From HGM11788 sp964654945 (GTDB lineage Bacteria; Bacillota; Clostridia; Lachnospirales; CAG-274), in contig CAZZLN010000001.1 in assembly GCA_964654945.1 (NCBI GenBank), positions 124,001 through 188,000 on the forward strand: 64,000 nt of DNA, in the 5' to 3' direction. The stretch's first letter is position 1. Each line of letters begins with the position of its first letter. The notes under the pieces are model-generated. The model worked only from the letters and a program-made list of their open reading frames with translations, was not told where the DNA came from and did not search any database. Made by a program: the position numbers and the translations under genes. This document shows, piece after piece, positions 46,233-54,753 of the stretch.

Positions 46233-46276
46233 TTTAATAACCTCCATTTTTATATATTAAAATAAAAAATTTATTT

Positions 46277-47158
46277 TCATTCCAAATCATATAGTGTTCC
46301 AAATGTGTATCCCTCGGCTTTTAAGTCATCAATCACCTGTGACAATGCTTCAGTATTTGAGCTTGATACTGCGTGAAGAAGATAAATTGCTCCATTATGT
46401 ACACTATTCATAATTTTAGTATAAGCAGCCTGTTTACCGGGCTGACTGTTTGTCAGCCAATCTTTATAAGCAAAGCTCCAAAATATTGTTTTATAACCCA
46501 TATTATGAATAACGGCTAAACTTTTTTCAGTATATGCACCTTCCGGCGGTCTGAAAAACTTTGGCATTTGTTCACCGGTTATTTCCTTAAATCTATATTC
46601 ACAATCGTTAATTTCGCTTTTGATTTTATCCTCGCCTATGGTGGTCTGATTCAAATGATTATAGCTATGATTTCCAACTATGTGACCCTCTGAAACCATT
46701 CTCTTTATTAAATCAGGATTATCTCTTAAATAGCTGCCTGTACAAAAAAAAGCTGCCTTTACATCTTTTTCTTTTAAAATATCAAGAATTTTAGAGGAAT
46801 ATCCATTTTCATATCCCTCATCAAAGGTTAAATATATTTTCTTTTCTGATGTATTGCCAACATAGTATGCACCATATTTTTTATAATCAATACCTCCCTG
46901 AACATCAGGTGTGGTATGATTGTTTTTAGCCATAAAATACCAGTTTCTTACACTTGTTGGCAAGGCGGATGTATTTATTATTTCAAAGGTTGTAGTTTCA
47001 GTTGCTGCTTCAGTTGTAGTTTGAGGAGTAACTGATTGAACATATTCTGCTTCTCTTTGTCCTATATCGGTTATTGTGTTATTAAGAGAAGTTATTGCTG
47101 CAGCTCCTAAAACAAGAGCAACGGCTGATGTTGCAAGCATCTTCATATTCCTTCTCAC
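46277..47158 (-). CDS. Secreted polysaccharide deacetylase (PdaA-like)
   Basis: A signal peptide or N-terminal anchor (LATSAVALVLGAAAITSL) and a Thr/Glu-rich linker (TTTEAATETTTFE) precede an NodB deacetylase domain (about 95-290). Motif 1 reads TFDEGYENGY, which resembles PdaA, the delta-lactam de-N-acetylase of spore cortex, more than common chitin deacetylases (TFDDGP). GNHSYNHLNQ, RPPEGAY and the final LLHAVSS motif follow. The start is uncertain: GTG 47158 adds a basic MRRN; ATG 47146 and 47140 also fit. The promoter is 23 bp upstream of the GTG. A spore cortex role is an inference. Confidence 0.85.
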   Translation of the reverse strand: MRRNMKMLATSAVALVLGAAAITSLNNTITDIGQREAEYVQSVTPQTTTEAATETTTFEIINTSALPTSVRNWYFMAKNNHTTPDVQGGIDYKKYGAYYVGNTSEKKIYLTFDEGYENGYSSKILDILKEKDVKAAFFCTGSYLRDNPDLIKRMVSEGHIVGNHSYNHLNQTTIGEDKIKSEINDCEYRFKEITGEQMPKFFRPPEGAYTEKSLAVIHNMGYKTIFWSFAYKDWLTNSQPGKQAAYTKIMNSVHNGAIYLLHAVSSSNTEALSQVIDDLKAEGYTFGTLYDLE

Positions 47159-47180
47159 CTACTTTTTATTTCTTATAACG

Positions 47181-47209
47181 ATTATAACATATTAACTATA
47201 TAATTTCCA
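47181..47209 (-). promoter_or_regulatory. Promoter of the deacetylase gene
   Basis: Minus-strand TGGAAA, 17 bases, TATAAT. Confidence 0.5.
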
Positions 47210-47250
47210 CAATTATTTTAAAATTTTTTCCAAATATTTATAAGTTTTTA

Positions 47251-47282
47251 ATATTAAAAACCGCCACTGTTAATGACGGTTT
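47251..47282 (-). terminator. Terminator of the carboxyltransferase operon
   Basis: AAACCGCCA / TGACGGTTT (47258-47266 with 47274-47282), a nine-pair stem with one G-U pair in the minus-strand RNA, followed by TTTTTAATAT. It lies 110 bp past the oadA-type stop, beyond two AT-rich hairpin repeats. Confidence 0.75.
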
Positions 47283-47311
47283 AAGTAAATTATAACTGAA
47301 TATTGATTTTT

Positions 47312-47400
47312 TATTAAACAGTACAAAAGTTTAAATTTGATAAATCAAAATATTAAACAGTACATTAGTTTAAATTTTGATAAATCAAAATATTAAACAG
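47312..47400. repeat. Tandem 39/40-bp repeat with internal hairpin
   Basis: Unit 1 is 47312-47350 and unit 2 is 47351-47390; a third partial unit begins at 47391 and overlaps the oadA-like stop codon. Each minus-strand unit can form a 14-bp stem with a TT loop and one bulged base. No poly-U tract follows the stems. Confidence 0.8.
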
Positions 47401-48790
47401 GATAAACATTTTGTTCAGCGTCAGCTAATCTTGGGTCTATGCCAAATTTTTGTGCCTGTCTGAATTTAAAGAAATCTGTAGCCTGCTGAGGGAAAAGTGC
47501 ATAGCTTAATACATCTTCCTCCTGTTCAATATAATCCTTAACTTCTTCTCTGAACTTATCCATTTCGGGCTTTATATTATCAGCCGGTCTGCAAGTAATA
47601 GGTTTTTCATCTCCTATAATCTTCTTTCTTATTTCATCACTAATTGGCACAGGAGTTCTGCCATACATACCTCTTACAATATCCTTTGTTTCCTTTGGTA
47701 CCATTTTATATCTTTCACCCATAAGCACATTTAAAACTGCCTGAGTGCCAACAATCTGACTTGATGGGGTTACAAGAGGCGGAAAACCAAGGTCAGCTCT
47801 AACTCTTGGAATTTCCTTTAAAACTTCTTCATACTTATCTTCCGCATTGGCACTTTTAAGCTGACTTACAAGATTAGAGAGCATACCGCCGGGAACCTGA
47901 TATAAAAGTGTGGCAATATCAACTGCAAGCATTTTAGTGCTTAATAAGCCGCTTTCAATGGCTCTTTCTCTTATCGGCTTAAAGTAATCACTGATTTCTT
48001 TGAGAATGTTATCATCAAGACCGGTATCAAACTTTGTGCCCTTTAAAGCACCAACCATAACCTCTGTTGCAGGCTGTGCAGTACCCATACTAAGAGGGGA
48101 CATATCTGTATCTATAATATCCGCACCTGCCTCAATAGCTTTTAAATATGTCATAGCTGCTACACCGCTTGTGTAATGTGAATGAATTTCTACAGGTAAT
48201 TTAACCTCTGATTTAATAGCCTTTACAAGCTCAAAAGCAGGATAAGGCAAAAGTAAACCTGCCATATCCTTTATACAAATAGAATCAGCTCCTAAATCTC
48301 TGTACTTCTTTGCAAGCTCCACATAATATTCAAGAGTGTGAACATCACTTAATGTATAGCTTATTGCAAGCTGCGCATGAGCATTTTCAGCCTTTGTTGC
48401 TTTTACGGCAGTTATAAGGTTTCTTTCATCATTTAAAGCATCAAAAATTCTGATAATATCAATGCCATTTTCAATACTTTTTCTTACAAAGCCCTCAACT
48501 ACATCATCAGCATAATGCTTATATCCTAAAAGATTTTGACCTCTTAAAAGCATCTGCAGCTTAGTGTTTTTACATACAGACTTAAACTTTCTGAGTCTTT
48601 CCCAAGGGTCTTCTTTTAAATATCTTAAACATGAATCAAAGGTTGCACCACCCCATACCTCTAAAGAATAAAAACCGGCATTATCCATTTTATCAAGTAT
48701 AGGAAGCATATCTTCAATTCTCATTCTGGTAGCAATTAATGACTGCTGACCGTCACGAAGGGTACAATCGCAAATTTTAATCTTATTCAT
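47393..48790 (-). CDS. oadA: Oxaloacetate decarboxylase alpha / pyruvate carboxylase subunit B-like carboxyltransferase
   Basis: A carboxyltransferase of 465 residues with the N-terminal DRE-TIM motif CDCTLRDGQQSLIATRM, the lysine-bearing IKDMAGLL segment (carbamylated Lys region) and metal-binding HSHYTSG. The C-terminal conserved domain (about 300-460) follows. It lacks the C-terminal biotinyl domain of many OadA proteins; that function is coded separately at 50005. It transfers carboxyl from oxaloacetate to biotin (5S-like subunit). Start has GGAGGTATAAAAA upstream. It is the last gene of the operon. Confidence 0.9.
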   Translation of the reverse strand: MNKIKICDCTLRDGQQSLIATRMRIEDMLPILDKMDNAGFYSLEVWGGATFDSCLRYLKEDPWERLRKFKSVCKNTKLQMLLRGQNLLGYKHYADDVVEGFVRKSIENGIDIIRIFDALNDERNLITAVKATKAENAHAQLAISYTLSDVHTLEYYVELAKKYRDLGADSICIKDMAGLLLPYPAFELVKAIKSEVKLPVEIHSHYTSGVAAMTYLKAIEAGADIIDTDMSPLSMGTAQPATEVMVGALKGTKFDTGLDDNILKEISDYFKPIRERAIESGLLSTKMLAVDIATLLYQVPGGMLSNLVSQLKSANAEDKYEEVLKEIPRVRADLGFPPLVTPSSQIVGTQAVLNVLMGERYKMVPKETKDIVRGMYGRTPVPISDEIRKKIIGDEKPITCRPADNIKPEMDKFREEVKDYIEQEEDVLSYALFPQQATDFFKFRQAQKFGIDPRLADAEQNVYPV

Positions 48791-48804
48791 TTTTTATACC
48801 TCCA

Positions 48805-49977
48805 CTATCTGAACATCTGTAAAAACACACCTGATGCTATTGCAGAGCCAATAACACCTGCTACATTAGGACCCATAGCGTGCATAAGAAGATAATTGTT
48901 GGGATTTTCTTCCTGACCAACCTTCTGAGCTACTCTTGCAGCCATAGGAACTGCTGATACACCGGCGGCACCAATAAGGGGATTAACCTTTCCGCCGGTA
49001 AGCTTACACATAATTTTGCCGAATATAACTCCTGCTGCTGTTGAAAAAGCAAAGGCACAAAGACCTAAAACAAGAATTTTAAGTGTATCGATTGTAAGGA
49101 AAGTGTCACCGCTTGTGGTAGCACCAACACTTATACCTATAAATATGCTTAAAATATACATAAGTGCTTCCGAAGCATGTGCAGCAAGCTTATTTGTAAC
49201 CCCTGATTCTCTGAAAAGATTGCCAAGCATAAGCATACCAATAAGAGATGCTGTATCAGGTAATATTAATATTACAAGAATAGCAGTTATAATAGGGAAT
49301 AAAATTTTCTCTGTTTTTGAAACAGTTCTTAACTGCTCCATTTTTATGGCTCTTTCCTTTTTAGTGGTGAGCAATCTCATAATCGGCGGCTGAATAATAG
49401 GAATTAAAGCCATATATGAATAAGCTGCTACTGTAACTGTAGGAAGAATTTTAGGTGCCAGCTGAGTAGTAGTAAATATTGCTGTAGGACCATCGGCACC
49501 GCCTATAATACCAATTGAAGCAGCTTCGGGAAGTGACATACCAAGAGCAATTGCTCCAAGAAATGCCGCAAATATACCAAACTGAGCTGCTGCACCTAAA
49601 AGCAAGCTTTTAGGATTTGCAATTAATGGTCCGAAGTCTGTTAAAGCACCTACTCCCATAAATATAAGAGGAGGAAAAATTCCAAGCTCGTCACCCTGGA
49701 ATATGTACCAGAGCAAACCGCCATGAGAAGAATCAGCAGCTTCATCAAAAATGCCTGTTAAAGGAAGATTTGCAAGAAGCATACCAAAAGCTATAGGTAC
49801 AAGCAAAATAGGTTCAAACTTCTTTGCAATAGCAAGGTAAAGGAAAAATAATGCAACACAAATCATAATTGCATATTTATATCCCCCATCTTGGAGAAAA
49901 AATGCTGCAAAGCCGGTATTATTCAAAAGTCCCGTAAGTGTATTCTGAATTTCAGAAAAAATATCAGATAAATTCAT
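48805..49977 (-). CDS. oadB: Na+-pumping decarboxylase beta subunit (OadB/MmdB/GcdB)
   Basis: An integral membrane carboxybiotin decarboxylase of 390 residues, with about nine helices. GGADGPTAIFTTTQLAP holds the conserved Asp that couples to Na+. It pumps Na+ outward as carboxybiotin loses CO2. The ATG at 49977 has GGAGGCG upstream; the reading from 49992 would cover the SD. It sits between the biotin carrier and the oadA-like gene. Confidence 0.94.
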   Translation of the reverse strand: MNLSDIFSEIQNTLTGLLNNTGFAAFFLQDGGYKYAIMICVALFFLYLAIAKKFEPILLVPIAFGMLLANLPLTGIFDEAADSSHGGLLWYIFQGDELGIFPPLIFMGVGALTDFGPLIANPKSLLLGAAAQFGIFAAFLGAIALGMSLPEAASIGIIGGADGPTAIFTTTQLAPKILPTVTVAAYSYMALIPIIQPPIMRLLTTKKERAIKMEQLRTVSKTEKILFPIITAILVILILPDTASLIGMLMLGNLFRESGVTNKLAAHASEALMYILSIFIGISVGATTSGDTFLTIDTLKILVLGLCAFAFSTAAGVIFGKIMCKLTGGKVNPLIGAAGVSAVPMAARVAQKVGQEENPNNYLLMHAMGPNVAGVIGSAIASGVFLQMFR

Positions 49978-50004
49978 TTTTAACGCCTCCAAGCTTCAAG
50001 CTCA

Positions 50005-50406
50005 CTATTCAGAAACAGTAATTAATACATCTCCTGAATTAACAGCCTGCCCCTTAGTTATATTAATTGATGCAACTGTGCCGCCGGCAGGAGTTACAAT
50101 TTCATTTTCCATTTTCATAGCTTCAAGTACAACTACAACCTGATTAGCAGAAACCTTGTCGCCAACATTTACCTTTATATCAAGAATATTTCCGGGCATA
50201 GGAGCATTTACCTTTGTTCCGCCCTTTGAACCGACGGCTGTCTGAGCAGATGCAGAAGTTGGTGCATCTGATGCTGCGGGTGTGGAAGCTGTAACAGGTG
50301 CAGAAGTAATTGGCGCTGACACTACAGGTACAGAAACATTAGAGTTTAATTCCTCAACCTGAACATCATATATATTTCCATTTACTGTAATTCTGTAATT
50401 TTTCAT
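50005..50406 (-). CDS. Biotin carboxyl carrier protein (biotinyl subunit)
   Basis: A 133-residue carrier with the biotinylation site EAMKMEN near residue 96. A Pro/Ala/Ser/Thr-rich flexible linker (about 25-65) precedes it. It shuttles carboxyl groups between the transferases and the membrane subunit. Comparable to the 1.3S subunit of transcarboxylase or MmdC. Confidence 0.93.
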   Translation of the reverse strand: MKNYRITVNGNIYDVQVEELNSNVSVPVVSAPITSAPVTASTPAASDAPTSASAQTAVGSKGGTKVNAPMPGNILDIKVNVGDKVSANQVVVVLEAMKMENEIVTPAGGTVASINITKGQAVNSGDVLITVSE

Positions 50407-50442
50407 AATATATTTATTCTCCTTTTGAAATAATTTTAAGTA

Positions 50443-50835
50443 TTATAACGCATTATTATGCTGTTCATGTATAGCTTCTGTTTGCCAGCCTGATTTTCTT
50501 ACTCGTCTTAATCTTTTAATCACAAGCTTATCAGGTCCGACATTTTGACCCATACTTGCAGCTATAGCAGCAGTAATAACTGCAACAAGCTCTCTGTCAT
50601 CAATGAGATTTTTTTCATTAACAGATTCTTCTTTTTTAACAGGCGCAGTATTAATTGCAACACTATTTTTTTCAGGTACGGCTTTGTTTTTTTCAAAGGC
50701 TTTTAAAATAACACTGAATATAACAAGCATAAGCCATATTACAATAAGCACAAAAAACACTACACCAAATCCAAGAACTGTTGTAACAAGACCCTGCTGA
50801 AAATCAGCCATGTTAAATAATAAACAACTGTTCAT
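50443..50835 (-). CDS. oadG: Oxaloacetate / methylmalonyl decarboxylase gamma chain (OadG/MmdD)
   Basis: A small membrane anchor of 130 residues, with one N-terminal transmembrane helix (about 16-42) and a cytoplasmic tail with VAVITAAIAASMG and the final RRVRKSGWQ. These are typical OadG/MmdD features. The ATG at 50835 has AGAGGTGATAAT upstream. It holds the decarboxylase complex together at the membrane. Confidence 0.9.
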   Translation of the reverse strand: MNSCLLFNMADFQQGLVTTVLGFGVVFFVLIVIWLMLVIFSVILKAFEKNKAVPEKNSVAINTAPVKKEESVNEKNLIDDRELVAVITAAIAASMGQNVGPDKLVIKRLRRVRKSGWQTEAIHEQHNNAL

Positions 50836-50846
50836 ATTATCACCTC

Positions 50847-52223
50847 TTAAAATTCAACACTTGAATGCTTTCTTGCAGGTTTAATTTCTCTCTTAGTTAA
50901 AAGTGCTTCAAGAGCAATTAAAACTCTTTTTCTTGTATTTGACGGAATAATAACTGTATCAACGTATCCCTTTCCGGCTGCTGCATAAGGAGTTGAAAAA
51001 TTATCATATTCTTCATCAGTAACTCCTATTATATTTACTGAAGCTTTTTTTGAAAGAAGTGAAATATTAGCAGACGGCCATGCATATACCACATCGGCAC
51101 CAATGTGCTTGGAATTCATAAGAAGATAAGCATTTCCGATACCATTTCTTAATATAACATTAATTTTTGGCACAGTCGCATTTGAAAAAGCATAAGCAAG
51201 CTTTGCACCATATTTTAATATACCGTTTTTTTCATCTGAAAGACTGTGTTCATAGCCTAAAACATCAGTAAACGTAACAACGGGAATATTAAAAGCATCA
51301 CATATATTAATAAATTCTCCCGCCTTTTTAACACATTCAACATTAAGTACTCCATTGTTTGCGACAACACCTGTCGTAATACCGTCTAAACGTATAAAGC
51401 CAATTATCATTTTTTTAGCATAGGTTTCCTGAATTTCAAAAAAGTTATTGTTGTCTGCTATTGACTTTATTACATATTTTACATCTATTGGAGTTTCGTC
51501 ATCTTCAGGTACAATAGTATTGAGAGCTTCATCAGCTCTGTTTAAATCATCAGTGACTTCATAAGGATAAAATTCAAGATTGTTTTCAGGAAGAAATCCT
51601 ATAAGCTCTTTAGCTTTTGCAAAGCTTTCATCTTCATCTTTACAGACAATATGCACTGTACCCTCCTCGCCAAGAGCTTTTGCTCCGCCTAAGTCATCAA
51701 ATGAAGTAGCTTTTCCGTCAAGTCCCTTAAATGTAGCAGGACTTGTCATAAACATTTTAGCACCTGTTTCAGGCATAATAACAAAATCTGAAAGCACAGG
51801 TCCAAAACCTGCAACACCAATACATGAGCCGGCAACAATTGAAACCTGAGGTATAATGCCGCTAGCCTGACTTTGAAGGCTGAACAACAGACCATAAGCA
51901 TCAAAGGTATCAAGGCCTTCCTCAAGAATAATACCCTTAGAATCAAGAATACCCACAACAGGACAGCCCAGTTTAAGGGCAAGGGAATAAATGTTGTCAA
52001 TTTTTTTTGCGTGTTCAACACCTACAGCGCCATCCTGTGAATAGGCATACACAAGTTTGCCATCAATAGTACCATAGCCTGTTACAACACCTGCACTCTT
52101 ATTTAATGCACCAAGTTCAACAAAACTGTTTTCGTCAAAGAGTTTAATTAATCTCTCACAGGCAAGAGATGGCGCCTGCTCCATTTTTGAAATTAACTCA
52201 TTTATTTTGTCAAGTCTGCTCAT
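50847..52223 (-). CDS. mmdA: Acyl-CoA carboxyltransferase (methylmalonyl-CoA decarboxylase alpha / transcarboxylase 12S-like)
   Basis: A 458-residue crotonase-fold carboxyltransferase, shorter than MmdA/PccB (about 510) in both halves. GSCIGVAGFGPVLSDFVIM and the C-terminal NAYLLMNSKHIGADVVYAWPSA are family features. A short N-terminal helix replaces the longer one of canonical enzymes. It exchanges carboxyl between methylmalonyl-CoA (or propionyl-CoA) and the biotin carrier. The ATG at 52223 has GGAGGTAAG upstream. It is first in the operon and faces a LysR gene. Confidence 0.85.
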   Translation of the reverse strand: MSRLDKINELISKMEQAPSLACERLIKLFDENSFVELGALNKSAGVVTGYGTIDGKLVYAYSQDGAVGVEHAKKIDNIYSLALKLGCPVVGILDSKGIILEEGLDTFDAYGLLFSLQSQASGIIPQVSIVAGSCIGVAGFGPVLSDFVIMPETGAKMFMTSPATFKGLDGKATSFDDLGGAKALGEEGTVHIVCKDEDESFAKAKELIGFLPENNLEFYPYEVTDDLNRADEALNTIVPEDDETPIDVKYVIKSIADNNNFFEIQETYAKKMIIGFIRLDGITTGVVANNGVLNVECVKKAGEFINICDAFNIPVVTFTDVLGYEHSLSDEKNGILKYGAKLAYAFSNATVPKINVILRNGIGNAYLLMNSKHIGADVVYAWPSANISLLSKKASVNIIGVTDEEYDNFSTPYAAAGKGYVDTVIIPSNTRKRVLIALEALLTKREIKPARKHSSVEF

Positions 52224-52287
52224 TTGACTTACCTCCATAAAAATTTTGAAATAATTTTACGAAAAAACTTGTAATTATCTATAATTT

Positions 52288-52316
52288 ATTGTACTATAAA
52301 TACAAAATTATTTCAA
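52288..52316 (-). promoter_or_regulatory. Promoter of the mmdA-oadG-BCCP-oadB-oadA operon
   Basis: Minus-strand TTGAAA, 17 bases, TACAAT. The -10 lies inside the LysR-type palindrome. Confidence 0.65.
52289..52305. promoter_or_regulatory. LysR-type operator (T-N11-A)
   Basis: TTGTA-N7-TACAA, a symmetric LysR box containing T-N11-A. It overlaps the mmdA promoter and lies upstream of the divergent lysR gene, so binding should affect both. Confidence 0.6.
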
Positions 52317-52370
52317 TATCAAAAAATAGAATACTTTATATAATCTCAATACTATAAGGAGGACAAAACA

Positions 52371-53291
52371 ATGGATTTGAAAGAATTTGAGTATGTGCTA
52401 ACCATTAACGAGGAAAGAAGTTTTTCAAAGGCAGCAAAAAGATTATATATTTCTCAGCCATCTTTGAGCCAGTACATAAACAGGCTTGAGGGGCAGCTTG
52501 GAGTTACAATATTCGACAGAAACACAATCCCCCTTTCTCTCACCTATGAGGGAGAACTCTATATTAAAGCAATAAAAAACATAATAAATATAATAGAAAA
52601 TCTTCAAAAAAACTTTGATGATATAACAGAGCTAAAAAAAGGAAGAATAAATATTGGACTTACGCCATCTAAGGCAAATAATCCGCTTCCCGTAATACTT
52701 CCTATATTTAAAAAGAAATATCCTGAAATAGATATTATAATAACAGAAGCAACCTCATCTGAGCTTGAAGATATGCTTTTAAAGGGTGCTGTTGATGTTT
52801 GTATGATGAATCTTCCTATTAAAGCAAAGGGAATTTCATTTGAACCAATTATGAAAGAGGATATTTATATTGCAGCTCCTCCGGATTTTGTTCCCAAAAC
52901 AATATCTGATGCAGTTCCATATCCAAAAATAAAAATAAGTGAACTTGAAAAAGAACCATTTATTCTTCTCCACCCTGACCAGAGATTAAGACAGGTTGCA
53001 GATAAAGTATTTGATTTTGCCAATATTAAGCCAAAAATTATGCTTGAAACAAGAAGTATTGAAACCGCTCTCAGACTTTCCGCTTCAGGAATGGGCTTTA
53101 GCTTTGTACCTGAAAGCTTTATTAAGTTTTCAGATTTGACAAACCACCCAAAATATTATAGTATAGAGGAGAAAGATATAAACTGGACACTTGTTGTAGC
53201 ATACAGAGAAAATGTATATCGCACTAAAGCAGTAGATGCCTTTGCAAAAATTGTAAAGGAAATTCTTTCATATAATAAAAATGATTTGTAG
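52371..53291 (+). CDS. LysR family transcriptional regulator
   Basis: An N-terminal winged helix (SFSKAAKRLYISQPSLSQYINRLE, shown here in part) with a type 2 periplasmic-binding-like effector domain (about 90-295). At 306 residues it is normal. It probably controls the divergent carboxyltransferase operon; the likely ligand is a C3/C4 organic acid or CoA-linked signal (inference). AAGGAGG precedes the ATG. Confidence 0.93.
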   Translation: MDLKEFEYVLTINEERSFSKAAKRLYISQPSLSQYINRLEGQLGVTIFDRNTIPLSLTYEGELYIKAIKNIINIIENLQKNFDDITELKKGRINIGLTPSKANNPLPVILPIFKKKYPEIDIIITEATSSELEDMLLKGAVDVCMMNLPIKAKGISFEPIMKEDIYIAAPPDFVPKTISDAVPYPKIKISELEKEPFILLHPDQRLRQVADKVFDFANIKPKIMLETRSIETALRLSASGMGFSFVPESFIKFSDLTNHPKYYSIEEKDINWTLVVAYRENVYRTKAVDAFAKIVKEILSYNKNDL

Positions 53292-53308
53292 TCCTCAGGA
53301 GAAAAGCT

Positions 53309-53905
53309 ATGATAACAATATTGGATTTAGAATTTAATCAGGCATTTGATTTTGGCAATAACAGTATCGCACCTAATCCTGCCTGCCGTTTTGAGATTAT
53401 ACAGATTGGTGCTGTTAAATTAAATGATGATTACGAAATAACTGATAAATTCAGTATAAATATCAAGCCGGAACTCTATAAAAGAATACATCCTTATGTA
53501 GAAAAAATTACAGGTCTTACCGATTCTGATTTTATTAATGCTCCTGCATTTAAAGACGCTTATTCAAAATTCCATAAATTTATGGGGCATGATAAAATTC
53601 TTGGCACATGGGGTTACAGTGATGTTAAGGCATTATTCAGAAACATAACCTTTAATAATATTGTGAAGCCTCCCATAATTATAAATTATGTGGATATACA
53701 AAAGTTAGCAACACAGTATTTAAAATATAGTAAGGGCGGCACTATAGGTCTTAAAAATGCAGTTGAAGCATTTAATATTGAGATTGATGAAACCAAGCAT
53801 TTTCACAATGCCTTTTCTGATGCTTATTACACTGCTTTAGTCCTTAAAAAAATCAGACCAAAAAAATTACCTGTAAGAATATTTAATTCTAAACATATAA
53901 AATAA
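53309..53905 (+). CDS. DEDDh 3'-5' exonuclease (KapD-like)
   Basis: A nuclease of 198 residues. ILDLEFNQ holds the first D-E pair, GTWGYSDVKAL the second Asp, and HNAFSDAYYTA the final H and D of DEDDh. It lies 17 bp after the LysR gene with AGGAG upstream, so it may be co-transcribed. The substrate is likely RNA or DNA 3' ends; KapD-like proteins act in sporulation control in Bacillus, a link that is not proven here. Confidence 0.85.
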   Translation: MITILDLEFNQAFDFGNNSIAPNPACRFEIIQIGAVKLNDDYEITDKFSINIKPELYKRIHPYVEKITGLTDSDFINAPAFKDAYSKFHKFMGHDKILGTWGYSDVKALFRNITFNNIVKPPIIINYVDIQKLATQYLKYSKGGTIGLKNAVEAFNIEIDETKHFHNAFSDAYYTALVLKKIRPKKLPVRIFNSKHIK

Positions 53906-53940
53906 GCGACAAGCAATTTTGCCGGTCGCTTATTTTTTTT
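53901..53940. terminator. Bidirectional terminator after the exonuclease gene
   Basis: AATAAGCGAC / GTCGCTTATT (53901-53910 with 53925-53934) plus T8 on the plus strand. It overlaps the stop of the convergent OB-fold gene region. Confidence 0.82.
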
Positions 53941-54460
53941 ATTTAATTTTACATTCTTTTACATCAACATAAACGGATTTACCATCAATTCTGCCAACAA
54001 TTGTAATCTGTGAGCCTTTTGATATTTCTGCAAGCTTATTTATTTCAGCTTCATCAGTAAAATAACACTGAACCATCTCAAAAGTCATAATGTCATCATC
54101 ATCTAATAATAAATATGTAGAACCCAATACGACACTGACATCAGAAACAGTACCTGTTATTTCAGCAAGCTTATCCTTGTAAAGCTGATCACCTTTAAGC
54201 TCATTATTAGAATATGCTGCTATTAAATCTTTTGCTGATACAGTTATTTCAGGCACATCAGGTGCTTCTGTTACTGTTTCTGCAGGTGCTTCTGCCTGCT
54301 GTTGTGCCCCGGAACTATCAGCCTGTTCTGTAGCACCTGAATCTGTACTTACAGTTTTTCCCCTTTCGACACCTGATGAGCCAATACCTATTACCAAAAC
54401 TGCGATTATAACCCAAAACCACCATTTCTTGTAAAAAGGCTTTTTTTGTGTTTCGTTCAT
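53939..54460 (-). CDS. Membrane-anchored OB-fold (tRNA_anti-like) protein
   Basis: A short basic N-terminus, one transmembrane helix (WWFWVIIAVLVIGIG, about 12-28), a Gln/Ala/Thr-rich linker (about 40-75) and a C-terminal domain of about 95 residues resembling the tRNA_anti-like OB fold: VSAKDLIAAYSNNELKGD followed by LAEITGTVSDV ... ITIVGRIDGKS. Such proteins occur widely in Firmicutes with unknown function. The ATG at 54460 has AGGAGTG upstream, better placed than the GTG at 54469. Confidence 0.8.
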   Translation of the reverse strand: MNETQKKPFYKKWWFWVIIAVLVIGIGSSGVERGKTVSTDSGATEQADSSGAQQQAEAPAETVTEAPDVPEITVSAKDLIAAYSNNELKGDQLYKDKLAEITGTVSDVSVVLGSTYLLLDDDDIMTFEMVQCYFTDEAEINKLAEISKGSQITIVGRIDGKSVYVDVKECKIK

Positions 54461-54519
54461 TTTTAACACTCCTTTTGAATAAATTTTTTAAAGTAAATAT
54501 GAACTTATAATTTGTCCTA

Positions 54520-54558
54520 TAGCAACAATACTTAAGTTTAAAAAGCATCTTGTTGCTA
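54520..54558 (-). other. Leader inverted repeat of the OB-fold gene
   Basis: TAGCAACAA / TTGTTGCTA (54520-54528 with 54550-54558) in the transcribed leader. No U-tract follows, so it is not an obvious terminator; its role is unknown. Confidence 0.45.
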
Positions 54559-54596
54559 AAATCTATTATTTTTATCCTCCTTTCACTATATATTTT

Positions 54597-54624
54597 ATTA
54601 TACATAAATTTAAGAATTTGTCAA
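54597..54624 (-). promoter_or_regulatory. Promoter of the OB-fold gene
   Basis: Minus-strand TTGACA, 16 bases, TATAAT. This gives a leader of about 130 bases, which contains AGGAGG with no start codon at a suitable distance. Confidence 0.65.
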
Positions 54625-54706
54625 TTGCTTTAGCTATTATTTTATTTGATTTCTATAATATTTATTAATTTCTTTAGATATTATAAATATTAATGTCAAT
54701 AATATT

Positions 54707-54735
54707 TTGATATATTTTAAAAATATTAGTATCAT
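54707..54735 (+). promoter_or_regulatory. Promoter of the XRE regulator
   Basis: TTGATA, 17 bases, TATCAT, close to the ATG (18 bp). Confidence 0.5.
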
Positions 54736-54753
54736 TAAATTGGAGGTGTGATT

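Larger units (their letters stand above)
52246..52316. repeat. 13-bp perfect inverted repeat flanking the LysR box
   Basis: TTGAAATAATTTT at 52246-52258 and its exact complement at 52304-52316, 45 bp apart. The right copy contains the -35 box of the mmdA promoter. The arms may be distal operator sites. Confidence 0.65.

Noticed and set aside
47312..47400. A CRISPR-like array
   Set aside because: Only two full direct repeats with no spacers; they are contiguous hairpin units.
54318..54605. An alternative 95-residue minus-strand frame overlapping the OB-fold gene
   Set aside because: It starts within the promoter -10 region and shares no features with known proteins; the OB-fold frame has a good SD.
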